From positions 1 to 33,366 of IMG/VR virus record IMGVR_UViG_3300042349_000045: 33,366 bases of DNA; one strand, given 5' to 3'. The notes beneath the pieces were generated by a model. That model did not search any database. It saw only the letters and a program-made list of their open reading frames with translations, and had not been told where the DNA came from. Position 1 is the stretch's first letter. The number at the start of each line of letters is the position of its first letter. The stretch is from a virus. Below are positions 1 through 6,287 of this stretch, one piece after another. Both the position numbers and the translations under genes were made by a program.

Positions 1-155
1 TCATCCCAAGCTGTAGGAATAGTACGTTTCCTAATATGTGGCGTATATTGAGAATCGTAGTAATCGTTAGCTACTAAGACTTGTTTAAGTTCATTAAGTG
101 TCTTAGGATGGCGGAATTGATTACGTAGTGGTTGGTTGCGATAGGTTCTACTCAT
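1..155 (-). CDS. Partial small basic protein, N-terminus only, runs off left edge
   Basis: An ATG at 155 opens a frame that stays open to the window edge (51 codons). It begins MSRTYRNQPLRNQ and continues with HPKTLNELKQVL. The N-terminus is rich in Arg, Asn and Gln, followed by a short predicted helix. I do not recognise a domain. It is the first gene after the non-coding region that follows large terminase. In a T7-like genome assembled as a circle or concatemer, that would place it near the junction between the late end and the start of the early region. The upstream region is crowded with palindromes, so it may be the first cistron of a separately regulated transcript. The absence of a stop and the protein-like composition support a real gene; its identity is unknown. 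Confidence 0.55.
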   Translation of the reverse strand, partial: MSRTYRNQPLRNQFRHPKTLNELKQVLVANDYYDSQYTPHIRKRTIPTAWD

Positions 156-261
156 AACGTTAAACGTTATTGAGAATAGTTCTCAATAAGCAATGCCTCC
201 GGCATACGTTAATGATAATCATTCTCATTAAGCTATCCTTACTACTAACTGTGTATACAGT
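155..261. repeat. Cluster of five inverted repeats upstream of the left-edge gene
   Basis: Read on the plus strand: TAACGTT-A-AACGTTA (155-169); TTATTGAGAA-TAG-TTCTCAATAA (167-189, ten perfect base pairs); ATGCC-TCC-GGCAT (193-205); TTAATGA-N9-TCATTAA (209-231), with AATGAT-A-ATCATT nested inside; ACTGT-GTAT-ACAGT (248-261). The first touches the start codon of the gene at 155, so the cluster is its 5' leader or promoter region. The repeats differ in sequence, so they are not copies of one operator. RNA hairpins or regulator sites are both possible. Confidence 0.75.
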
Positions 262-291
262 AGAATAGGTAGTGTAGGATTGATAAGACTC

Positions 292-310
292 GCTTCGCTC
301 GTGCTTCGCT
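292..310. repeat. Direct repeat GCTTCGCT, two copies 11 bases apart
   Basis: The octamer GCTTCGCT occurs at 292-299 and 303-310, giving a spacing of about one helical turn. It lies in the non-coding region downstream of large terminase. The role is unknown; paired sites on one DNA face would suit a protein-binding site. Confidence 0.5.
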
Positions 311-367
311 ACCCATACAATAGGTGCTCACAAGATTCAGTACTGTTAGGGGGAGATGTAGTAGATG

Positions 368-418
368 AATGAACCAAGAGGGGGAGGTTGTGTCTTTGGA
401 ACCTCCTCACTGTTCATT
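368..418 (-). repeat. Long two-part hairpin in the post-terminase region
   Basis: An outer stem AATGAAC (368-374) pairs with GTTCATT (412-418). It encloses an inner stem GGAGGTT (383-389) with AACCTCC (400-406) and a ten-base loop; the inner stem can extend one or two pairs. It could be an RNase III type processing signal or part of the DNA packaging/concatemer junction. Confidence 0.6.
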
Positions 419-426
419 AGTAAAGA

Positions 427-461
427 GGGGAAGATTGTCTTGATAAAGACGAGTCTTCCCC
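427..461 (-). repeat. Strong hairpin with GGGGAAGA/TCTTCCCC stem
   Basis: GGGGAAGA at 427-434 pairs with TCTTCCCC at 454-461. Inside, after a small internal loop, GTCTT pairs with AAGAC around a four-base loop. Only eight bases separate it from the hairpin at 368-418. There is no adjacent T-run on the minus strand, so it looks more like a processing or packaging structure than an intrinsic terminator. Confidence 0.6.
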
Positions 462-539
462 CTTTGGGGTTTGGGTCCACCCTTCCCGCCCCCCTTTACA
501 TGGTGACTCAGAGATATCCCAGTCATACCAATTGATTAC

Positions 540-566
540 AAAAAGTGTTCACTGCCGAACATTTTT
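540..566 (-). terminator. Possible intrinsic terminator at the end of large terminase
   Basis: On the minus strand, an A-run and TGTTC are followed by a six-base loop (GGCAGT), then GAACA, a bulged C and five T. The stem overlaps the terminase stop codon. It is nearly symmetric, so it could also act on plus-strand transcripts. GC content of the stem is modest, so termination strength is uncertain. Confidence 0.5.
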
Positions 567-2304
567 AGCTGACCCACGTTGGTACGACTGACTTGCTTGT
601 TTTACCTCTAGCTTGTCTACGTTGGTCTAAATTAAAGCCAAGAACAAGGTGATTAGTAGCTGCTTGGGGATTATCTACAAAGGTTTCAAGGAGGTCTTGC
701 CAGTCTTCCTGTTTACGTTGCTTAACAGCTTCATGGGCTGAGATACCCATTGCATCTGTGAAGTACTTAACACCTTGTGCAAGGGAGTCTAATCTGTCGT
801 CATGTTTAACTGCACCCTTTTCACGACACATCCTAGACATTTGATAGAAAAGCATGTATAGGAGCCTTTCTTCTGGTGCTGCGTCTTTATTAGAATTGTA
901 GTCCCACTCCACCACCCCACGATCAACAATAAGACGGTGTTGATTCATGATAGGTTCAAGGGCATCAATAATACGGTCTTCTTTACGTACATTAGCCCGT
1001 ACTTCTTCTACATCAATAGCTTGTTTAGTTTGTTGGAGGTGTTTCTTAAAGAGTTCTGCAATAACACCATCACCAAAGTTAGTTTCAATAAGCAGCTTAG
1101 TGACGTTGTACTTTTTACAACCTCTAAGGATGTCTAATAGCGTAGCATCGCTATAACCATCTCTATATGCTCTTACTTGGTGAATATAAAGGAATCCATT
1201 GCGTTGTGAGATGTAAGTAGCTGCAGTTTCATCGGTACCTCTACCGCTAGGGTCCACTGAGCATATAGTTTCCGTGTATGCTCCCCATTCTCCTTGTAAC
1301 TGCATGGGGGAGTAGAAGTAATCACCAGGTAAACCTACGGTAGGAAGGTCACGAAGAACGTTACGTGGATCACTACACCACACCACAGCATCAGGTGCTT
1401 GAGTTGGGTTAACGGAAGTGATAACAAGATCACTAAACTTAAGGGGGAACTTCTCAGCATCACTCAGGGTTGTGTCTAACTGAAACTGTAGCATGAAGTT
1501 GCTACGACCCATAGCAGCTTCACGTTCCAATAGGTCATCACTGGTAAAACGATCAGGATCAGTTGGACCCCACTCCTCTACACCCATCTCGATGTCTTCT
1601 ACGATCTGTGGTGACAGTAGGTTTTCGTATTGACTGAGCTTATCTTTACGTGGATACCGGGCTGGCCAGACAAATGGACGATAGTTACGTTCAGCTAACT
1701 TACGGTAGATGGTAAAGGTAGTCTGCGGAGTACCTAAGTACATAATACGTGAGTCTTTCTTAGGCGTTAAGATCGACTCAGCCTCTGTACACAATTGAAG
1801 GAGCTTCTCTCGCATCATCTCGGTCATCGAGTTACCAGGAACTTCGATGTCATCAAGAATCATCAGGTCTGCACGAGAACCCGTTAGCTGACCCGTAATA
1901 CCAACTGACTTGACTGACGGTGCTTGGTGAGGGGAGCAGTTGACATCAAAGCTAATGCGAGACCACCGGGCATCATCCGACTTCGGTCTTAGATGACTTA
2001 GCCACGGGGTTTCAATGATCAGCTTCTGAAGGAAGATGGACATGTTATCTGCACGCTCTTTTGAAGCGGAGATGATCATGATCTTTTTTTCAGGGTTGTT
2101 GAACAAGGTCCACAACACAAAGGCACCAGTAATCCAACTTTTACCGACTCCTCGGAAGGCTTGAATCTGTAGTCGTTTAGGTCCATGCTGTAGGTAATCA
2201 GCAATGGCGTATTGTGCTCGGGTAGGAGAAGGTAGGTCAAGCTGTCCCCACAATGCTTGAAGGAAGATCTTAAAATCACCCTTAAGGGCTGTTAAAGTGT
2301 CCAT
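565..2304 (-). CDS. terL: Large terminase subunit, DNA packaging ATPase/nuclease (T7 gp19-like)
   Basis: This is the motor subunit that pumps concatemeric DNA into the prohead through the portal and cuts it. At 579 aa it is close to T7 gp19 (about 586). Visible motifs: Walker A RGVGKS at residues 51-56, Walker B LMILDDIE at about 147-154, and a C-terminal RNase H-fold nuclease with acidic residues in SVDPSGRG (D351), LLIETN (E407) and a late HDDRLD. I start at the ATG at 2304 rather than the in-frame TTG 15 bases upstream. GGAGG sits a few bases before this ATG, and the ATG overlaps the stop of the upstream PD-(D/E)XK gene as TAATG. It is the last gene of the late region, as in T7. Confidence 0.96.
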   Translation of the reverse strand: MDTLTALKGDFKIFLQALWGQLDLPSPTRAQYAIADYLQHGPKRLQIQAFRGVGKSWITGAFVLWTLFNNPEKKIMIISASKERADNMSIFLQKLIIETPWLSHLRPKSDDARWSRISFDVNCSPHQAPSVKSVGITGQLTGSRADLMILDDIEVPGNSMTEMMREKLLQLCTEAESILTPKKDSRIMYLGTPQTTFTIYRKLAERNYRPFVWPARYPRKDKLSQYENLLSPQIVEDIEMGVEEWGPTDPDRFTSDDLLEREAAMGRSNFMLQFQLDTTLSDAEKFPLKFSDLVITSVNPTQAPDAVVWCSDPRNVLRDLPTVGLPGDYFYSPMQLQGEWGAYTETICSVDPSGRGTDETAATYISQRNGFLYIHQVRAYRDGYSDATLLDILRGCKKYNVTKLLIETNFGDGVIAELFKKHLQQTKQAIDVEEVRANVRKEDRIIDALEPIMNQHRLIVDRGVVEWDYNSNKDAAPEERLLYMLFYQMSRMCREKGAVKHDDRLDSLAQGVKYFTDAMGISAHEAVKQRKQEDWQDLLETFVDNPQAATNHLVLGFNLDQRRQARGKTSKSVVPTWVS

Positions 2305-2606
2305 TAGCTGTCCTCCCAAAACCCTTCCGGGAAATGAATCTCTTTAGTCTGATGGTTATAGCCAATCTGCCAAACACCATCTTCTCTGCGACACACTTTA
2401 ATGTTAAGCATTATAGATCCGTCAACACGAGTGTATGCTGTAGTTGTAGACTTAACATCAATAGGTATAAATTTGCCGTCCTTAAAAATAACTATATCAA
2501 TAGGGCCAGAGGGTGCTACATTATGAAATACTTCATACCCTTGTTCAAGGAAATAGTGCATGACAAATAGCTCCCCACAAGCCCCTGTATGGGCTTTGGA
2601 GTTCAT
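2304..2606 (-). CDS. Small PD-(D/E)XK-like nuclease
   Basis: A 100-aa protein with the compact restriction-fold nuclease layout: a helix with GELFVMHYFLEQGYEVF (E12 in the first helix), then GPIDIVIFKDGKFIPIDVKS. The latter gives the D-X(n)-D-V-K catalytic signature (D37, then D49-V-K51). Such minimal domains occur in Holliday-junction resolvases, nicking enzymes and Vsr-like nucleases; the exact substrate cannot be read here. It is directly upstream of large terminase and coupled to it by TAATG, suggesting a role in processing replicated DNA before or during packaging. A small inverted repeat AAGCCC-N6-GGGCTT (2579-2596) lies in the first codons and could affect translation. Confident in the fold, less so in the function. 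Confidence 0.7.
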   Translation of the reverse strand: MNSKAHTGACGELFVMHYFLEQGYEVFHNVAPSGPIDIVIFKDGKFIPIDVKSTTTAYTRVDGSIMLNIKVCRREDGVWQIGYNHQTKEIHFPEGFWEDS

Positions 2607-2635
2607 TATGGTAGATTGTAAAGGATGGGTGGGAA

Positions 2636-2666
2636 AGAGGCCCTACAAGCCCTTGTAGGCACCTCT
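2636..2666 (-). terminator. Intergenic hairpin, probable RNA processing or weak termination site
   Basis: CCTACAAG at 2642-2649 pairs perfectly with CTTGTAGG at 2652-2659. An outer AGAGG/CCTCT stem (2636-2640 with 2662-2666) extends it. It occupies the gap between the 100-aa gene ending at 2676 and the nuclease gene starting at 2606. On the minus strand only three T follow, so an RNase III-type cleavage or mRNA-stabilising hairpin fits better than a classic terminator. Confidence 0.55.
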
Positions 2667-2675
2667 CAGAGTGCA

Positions 2676-2978
2676 TTAGTCAGCAAGCTTCACACGACCA
2701 GGCACATAGGAGTTATGGATGCGTTCCACAAGACCAATACTACGTGTCATGTTACGTAATTCAGCAGCAGGATCCTTTCGTTTAATTCTCATCTCAGGAT
2801 CATATGGGATGTTCATCATACTACCCATATTAAGTGCTGCATTCTTAGTGGGAAAGAAACCATGACCAGCCTGTACCTTACTAATAGGATTAGTACCTCC
2901 CCAATATTTAGGACGAATCTTAAGGTTATCTAGGATATTATCAATAAGGTTCTTTTCTTTTTGTTTTTCGTTAGGCAT
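2676..2978 (-). CDS. Hypothetical protein, 100 aa
   Basis: Not recognised. It starts with a Lys/Glu-rich helix (NEKQKEKNLIDNILDNL), followed by a Gly/Asn/Pro-rich middle (RPKYWGGTNPISK, GHGFFPTKNAALNMGSMMNIPYDPE) and a basic helical end. There is no signal peptide or membrane segment. The start overlaps the stop of the preceding 490-aa gene as TAATG, so it is very likely co-translated with it. It precedes an intergenic hairpin and the nuclease-terminase pair. Composition fits a small virion or assembly protein, but nothing in the sequence decides this. Confidence 0.7.
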   Translation of the reverse strand: MPNEKQKEKNLIDNILDNLKIRPKYWGGTNPISKVQAGHGFFPTKNAALNMGSMMNIPYDPEMRIKRKDPAAELRNMTRSIGLVERIHNSYVPGRVKLAD

Positions 2979-4450
2979 TAGATTTCTCTACCTCCAAAGA
3001 TACTTTGGAATGCACGTTGCCCTGCTTTACCAAGCCACCTAAGTTCATTCTCAATATCAATAGGTTTAGTCTTAGGCATTGTTTGACCTTGAGTACGAGC
3101 TGCAGTAGCAGTACGAGGGCGTGTTTGTGCTTTAGGTACAGCAGCCGGTCTAGGTGGTGGCATCCTAGCGGTGTCAATAGCTACATTAGCTAGATCACCA
3201 ACAGTAGATACAATTTCACCTGGAATAGCCCCAACACCAGTGTAACCAGCAACATCACCAGCAGATGAAGCTCCAGCAATACCAGCTTGAATCCAATCAA
3301 CCGGGTTACCAGTTTGACGGGCAAGTTGTACACGACCTGCAGTTTCAGCAGCACTAGCAGCGGTGCCAAGGACAGAAGGGGCAGCAAGACCAGCTACAGC
3401 CATAGCTCGGAGGGCTTTACGGTCAGGCATCAACCCTTTAGGAATACCTTTTGTAGTTACAGTAGGACCTTTAGGTTGTACTATACTTACTGGTCCTGAT
3501 TGAGCAGTAGCAGTACCACGACTCATAGTACTGGATAGATTAGCCTGATGAGCAGCGACTGCTTCTTCCCCAACTTGAGCTATAGCGTCCTTTTGTTTCC
3601 ATGCCCTCATTTCTAATGTATTTGGATCAATACCGGCCTCTCCAGTAAGATCTGGTTGCCACTTTTTACCGCGTACATCTTTAGGGAGATCAGAAGCCCA
3701 CCGTGTTTGCCCTTTAATATTAGAAGGCATACCAGATACTGGTTGAACCATTCGTTCATCAGCAGCCATAGCTAATTCATCGCTGATACGAGGTGCAGCA
3801 GGCATACCTTCTGATGCTAAAACTTTCTCGTAATAAGAACTGACCCAATCCTGGGGAACACCAAGTTGCTCCATAACTTGAACAGGCCAACGTGGTAGAG
3901 CGCCGTGCAGAGAGTTTCTCAGCCCATGTTCTGGCCACATATTTTCACGAGCAATACTGCCACCAGTCTTTGCTCCCTTTACGTGACCTCTATGAAATTG
4001 TTTGTGATACTGCTTTTGGATAGCAACACGTTCACCTTCAGACAAATTGTTCCAATCATTCTGCAACTCAGCACGAAATCGTTGAACTTCTGCTTCACCA
4101 TGAGTACGCCGTATCTGGTTCTCTTCAGCAATATTAAAGTCTTCACGGATAGCACGACGCATCCCACCTTCAGCAAATTCTATTTGCCCAGTGTCCTTAT
4201 TCTTTTCTACATTAAGGATTGGGTTACCGATAATATTTTTATAAGTAACTCCGACCGCTTCTCTAGCTTGTGGAGCAGTCATTCCTTCCTGAATCTTGGT
4301 CATAAAATCTATTTTAAGATCATCCCAAGATTTGTACTGTGCAGGTATACGCCCAGCTTTTTTCCACAAACCGAACAGCTGTTCAGGATCCGTGTCATAT
4401 GTAGGAATTTTTTTTATACCAACCCTTCTGGGCATCTTCTTTGGTGCCAT
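2978..4450 (-). CDS. 490-aa protein with His-Me-finger (HNH-like) motif and Ala/Gly-rich C-terminus
   Basis: The N-terminal 60 residues are basic. Residues 110-150 look helical. Around 153-183 there is H-R-G-H (153-156), then GGS (163-165), E-N (169-170), PEH (173-175), N179 and H182. This spacing resembles beta-beta-alpha-metal nucleases with an RGH...N...N signature. The C-terminal half is low complexity, with a mildly hydrophobic Ala/Gly segment near 340-420 and a Pro/Arg/Thr-rich tail. The start overlaps the previous gene's stop as TGATG. Possible roles are a nuclease linked to packaging or host DNA, or a virion protein ejected with the DNA. The nuclease reading is inference from a short motif; the gene itself is secure. 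Confidence 0.65.
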   Translation of the reverse strand: MAPKKMPRRVGIKKIPTYDTDPEQLFGLWKKAGRIPAQYKSWDDLKIDFMTKIQEGMTAPQAREAVGVTYKNIIGNPILNVEKNKDTGQIEFAEGGMRRAIREDFNIAEENQIRRTHGEAEVQRFRAELQNDWNNLSEGERVAIQKQYHKQFHRGHVKGAKTGGSIARENMWPEHGLRNSLHGALPRWPVQVMEQLGVPQDWVSSYYEKVLASEGMPAAPRISDELAMAADERMVQPVSGMPSNIKGQTRWASDLPKDVRGKKWQPDLTGEAGIDPNTLEMRAWKQKDAIAQVGEEAVAAHQANLSSTMSRGTATAQSGPVSIVQPKGPTVTTKGIPKGLMPDRKALRAMAVAGLAAPSVLGTAASAAETAGRVQLARQTGNPVDWIQAGIAGASSAGDVAGYTGVGAIPGEIVSTVGDLANVAIDTARMPPPRPAAVPKAQTRPRTATAARTQGQTMPKTKPIDIENELRWLGKAGQRAFQSIFGGREI

Positions 4451-4854
4451 CAGCCGATAACCCTAGACTGACCTTCCTTACGACGCTTACGCTCATCCAT
4501 ATAACGGTTCATTGCATCCTCACGCCCTGCACCAGGACGACGTGTAGGCTTCTTTTCTTCACGAGGAGCAGGCGGCTTAGCTTTTACCTGTTCTTGGCGA
4601 TACGATTCCGTATTGGAACCGGATGATGGTTTAAGTGCTTTCAGTTTAGATTCGTCAATCTTGGTGTTAGATTTGTAGCCACCAACTTGAAAGTTCTTTT
4701 CAGAACCCTGCATCTTCATTGCTTTAGAACCAGTTTCATTGCCTCCTTCAGAGACAGGGCTACGATTTTGCCGTTCTTGTGATCGACGACGCATAGCACG
4801 CAGTTCTTCTAGATCATCCTTAATGGACTTACGCTTCTTCGGAGTTGTTTCCAT
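4450..4854 (-). CDS. Highly basic, low-complexity protein, 134 aa
   Basis: Not recognised. It is dominated by Lys, Arg, Glu, Ser and Gln with almost no hydrophobic core: an N-terminal basic helix (KKRKSIKDDLEELRAMRRRSQERQ), a Gly/Ser-rich middle, a Pro/Lys stretch (KAKPPAPREEKKPTRRPGAGR), then another basic helix. It is probably disordered and could bind nucleic acid. It lies between the HNH gene and the 490-aa gene and is joined to the latter by TGATG. Candidate roles are a DNA-binding or assembly factor near the packaging genes. Confidence 0.7.
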   Translation of the reverse strand: METTPKKRKSIKDDLEELRAMRRRSQERQNRSPVSEGGNETGSKAMKMQGSEKNFQVGGYKSNTKIDESKLKALKPSSGSNTESYRQEQVKAKPPAPREEKKPTRRPGAGREDAMNRYMDERKRRKEGQSRVIG

Positions 4855-4856
4855 GA

Positions 4857-5183
4857 TTAGTTAATGTGTGATAAGATTAGTTGTTCCCTTTGGGTGATCC
4901 CAAACGTTGCTCTCATCCACGAGAGCCAATTGCTACTTCCTTTAGCCTGATTACATTTCCAACAGCTGGGTACAAGATTTGATGTAAGGTCTTCACCTCC
5001 ATAACAACGAGGGCGGACATGATCCAGAGTAAGTTGATGTAAGTCATAGGTTTCTCCACAGTATACACACTGACAATTAAAGTGTTCCTTAATGGCGCGT
5101 CTCCAAAGACGCTTTGCTTCGGGACTTGTCATTGTTATTAGGTTTTGTAGATAGTGATCAGGCGTAGGAAATAGCGGTGTCAT
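4857..5183 (-). CDS. HNH endonuclease
   Basis: A 108-aa single-domain HNH nuclease. Zinc-binding CxxC pairs are CVYC (about 39-42) and CWKC (about 74-77). Between them is LTLDHVRPRCYGGEDLTSNLVPSC, giving the D-H, N and second zinc-knuckle elements of the family. The start overlaps the preceding stop as ATGA. HNH proteins beside terminase genes are known in many tailed phages, and some are needed for packaging with the terminase. That is plausible here, since small terminase lies two genes upstream and large terminase downstream. A free-standing homing endonuclease is the main alternative; I see no intron or interrupted gene to support it. Confidence 0.88.
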   Translation of the reverse strand: MTPLFPTPDHYLQNLITMTSPEAKRLWRRAIKEHFNCQCVYCGETYDLHQLTLDHVRPRCYGGEDLTSNLVPSCWKCNQAKGSSNWLSWMRATFGITQREQLILSHIN

Positions 5184-5425
5184 TTCCGAGAGCGATTTCT
5201 AGCGCGGTTCTTAGATTGTGATTCCATTTCTGTACCACCATCTTTCTTGTGTGATACATCGAGACCATCACCATTACCATAGGTACCAGCTTTACGGTTG
5301 ATCTTATTAAGTTCAACACGTTTCTTGATTTGCATATCCTTACGGTTATACTTCTTTTGGTAATTGTTCCGCTTCTTACGAGCTTCAGGATTTTCCTTGT
5401 AGAATTTAGATGTACGACTTGCCAT
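5180..5425 (-). CDS. Small basic protein, 81 aa
   Basis: I choose the ATG at 5425 (MASRTSKFYKEN) because AGAGG lies about five bases before it; a frame start at 5443 would lie further inside the small terminase gene. The protein is extremely rich in Lys, Arg and Asn (RKKRNNYQKKYNRKDMQIKKR), with a Gly/Asp turn (GTYGNGDGLD) and a basic tail. I recall similar basic proteins in marine cyanophages but know no function. It overlaps the end of small terminase by about 20 bases and is joined to the HNH gene by ATGA, placing it in the packaging cluster. A nucleic-acid-binding role is likely from composition only. Confidence 0.7.
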   Translation of the reverse strand: MASRTSKFYKENPEARKKRNNYQKKYNRKDMQIKKRVELNKINRKAGTYGNGDGLDVSHKKDGGTEMESQSKNRARNRSRK

Positions 5426-5657
5426 ACAACCTCTTTTGTACAAGTTCAGGATCTACTTTAGGTAGGACGGTAGCAAGCTTATCAAGTGGGTTACCGTCAT
5501 AAGCAACACCACTAATGTCATTTTTAGCCAACCAATCACAAGCCGCTTTTAGATCAGCAGTAGAGGCTTCACCGGATTTAATCCGATTAAGTAGCTCCTT
5601 TGTAACCATGTTATGGAGTTCATTAAACATGTCCTCCGTTGCTTTTTTGTTAGCCAT
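5406..5657 (-). CDS. terS: Small terminase subunit (T7 gp18-like)
   Basis: This is the DNA-recognition partner of large terminase, which in T7-like phages assists packaging initiation from concatemers. At 83 aa it matches T7 gp18 (89 aa) in length, in its helical character (LHNMVTKELLNRIKSGEASTADLKAACDWLAKNDI), and in following the lysis-region membrane protein, like T7 gene 18 after 17.5. The helix ending in DWLAKNDI is typical of small terminases of this type. It overlaps the preceding membrane-protein gene by 8 bases. Large terminase is separated from it by six genes, unlike T7. Confidence 0.8.
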   Translation of the reverse strand: MANKKATEDMFNELHNMVTKELLNRIKSGEASTADLKAACDWLAKNDISGVAYDGNPLDKLATVLPKVDPELVQKRLYGKSYI

Positions 5658-5883
5658 TTCTCAGTACGATCTGATCTAGTTTGTTTTCGATGCGGATCAT
5701 GTGATCTTCCATCTTTTGAAGAGCAGCAGATAGCTCTTGTTTTTGAACATAATGTTCTGCTACACGTAGCTCAACTTTGTCTACACGGCTATCCACTTCG
5801 CTAATCTTTGTATGAAGACGGTTATGTACTGATACAATGGCAGTTAAAAGGGCAATCGCTGCCGCAGCTCCTGCTTCAATCAT
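5650..5883 (-). CDS. Small membrane protein with coiled coil, holin or spanin candidate
   Basis: I start at the ATG at 5883 (MIEAGAAAAIALLTAIVSV), which forms TGATG with the previous stop; a GTG one codon upstream is possible. One hydrophobic segment covers residues 3-20. The rest is a heptad-rich coiled coil (SEVDSRVDKVELRVAEHYVQKQELSAAL, then MIRIENKLDQIV). In T7 the holin gene 17.5 precedes gene 18, and here this gene immediately precedes small terminase. The one-TM plus coiled-coil design resembles XhlA-type holin-associated proteins and some spanin inner-membrane subunits. A lysis role is inferred from position and topology only. Confidence 0.6.
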   Translation of the reverse strand: MIEAGAAAAIALLTAIVSVHNRLHTKISEVDSRVDKVELRVAEHYVQKQELSAALQKMEDHMIRIENKLDQIVLRNG

Positions 5884-6287
5884 CACATGTACCCGATGTA
5901 AATTTGAACACCATCTGCAGAAACTGCAGTTGCATCAAGCAAAGAAGCACCATCGGTAATAGAATATGCAATACCGTTGGTAAATGTAATTCCACTTGTG
6001 AAATTAATCTCTTTGGATGAATTAGATGGTACATCAATAATAGTCATTGGTACATCTGTACCTACAGTAGGTGTTGTAATTTTATTGTACAACCTAACAG
6101 CAATAGCAGATCCACTACCACCACCTGAGTGAGTGTTGTGGATAATCATATTAAAGATTGAACCAGGAGCAGCCTTTACCAATGTTGCATTAGTGCCAGC
6201 AGTAGAGCTTTTAAAGTGAACTTTAGTTGCTACAGGTAGTTGCTTTTCAAACCTACCTGGTGTAATATTGTAAGTGGTACTAGCCAT
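5883..6287 (-). CDS. Small beta-rich protein, probable virion accessory
   Basis: A 134-aa protein rich in Thr, Ser, Ile and Gly with alternating hydrophobic residues, predicted nearly all beta: ATLVKAAPGSIFNMIIHNT, AIAVRLYNKI, ITFTNGIAYSITDGASLLDA, GVQIYIGYM. No signal peptide or membrane segment. The character matches jelly-roll decoration or fibre-tip proteins seen in marine phages, but I cannot name it. It begins 8 bases before the endolysin ends and couples by TGATG to the next small membrane protein. Confidence 0.65.
   Translation of the reverse strand: MASTTYNITPGRFEKQLPVATKVHFKSSTAGTNATLVKAAPGSIFNMIIHNTHSGGGSGSAIAVRLYNKITTPTVGTDVPMTIIDVPSNSSKEINFTSGITFTNGIAYSITDGASLLDATAVSADGVQIYIGYM

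Larger units (their letters stand above)
156..564. other. Non-coding, palindrome-rich region after large terminase
   Basis: About 410 bases with no convincing gene on either strand. It holds five inverted repeats at 155-261, a direct repeat at 292-310, two long hairpins at 368-418 and 427-461, a C-rich run near 480-497, and a terminator-like hairpin at 540-566. In T7-like phages the stretch downstream of gene 19 holds the concatemer junction, the terminal repeat and the first promoters. That is the likeliest identity here, but no direct repeat copy is visible because the other genome end is not in the window. No convincing -35/-10 pair was found. Confidence 0.6.

Noticed and set aside
248-261. 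A LexA/SOS-box reading of ACTGTGTATACAGT
   Set aside because: The CTGT...ACAG half sites are four to six bases apart instead of eight as in the E. coli box, and the cyanobacterial LexA site differs. Kept only as a palindrome.
2305-2319. Extra N-terminal residues (MGGQL) on large terminase from a TTG start
   Set aside because: The ATG at 2304 has GGAGG at proper distance and forms a TAATG overlap. The GGAGG itself encodes the Gly-Gly of the extension, so it is the ribosome site.
3905-4471. A 188-codon plus-strand frame with hydrophobic stretches
   Set aside because: It lies opposite the 490-aa gene, has Cys/Phe/Ser-rich shadow composition, and has no ribosome site or neighbouring plus-strand gene.
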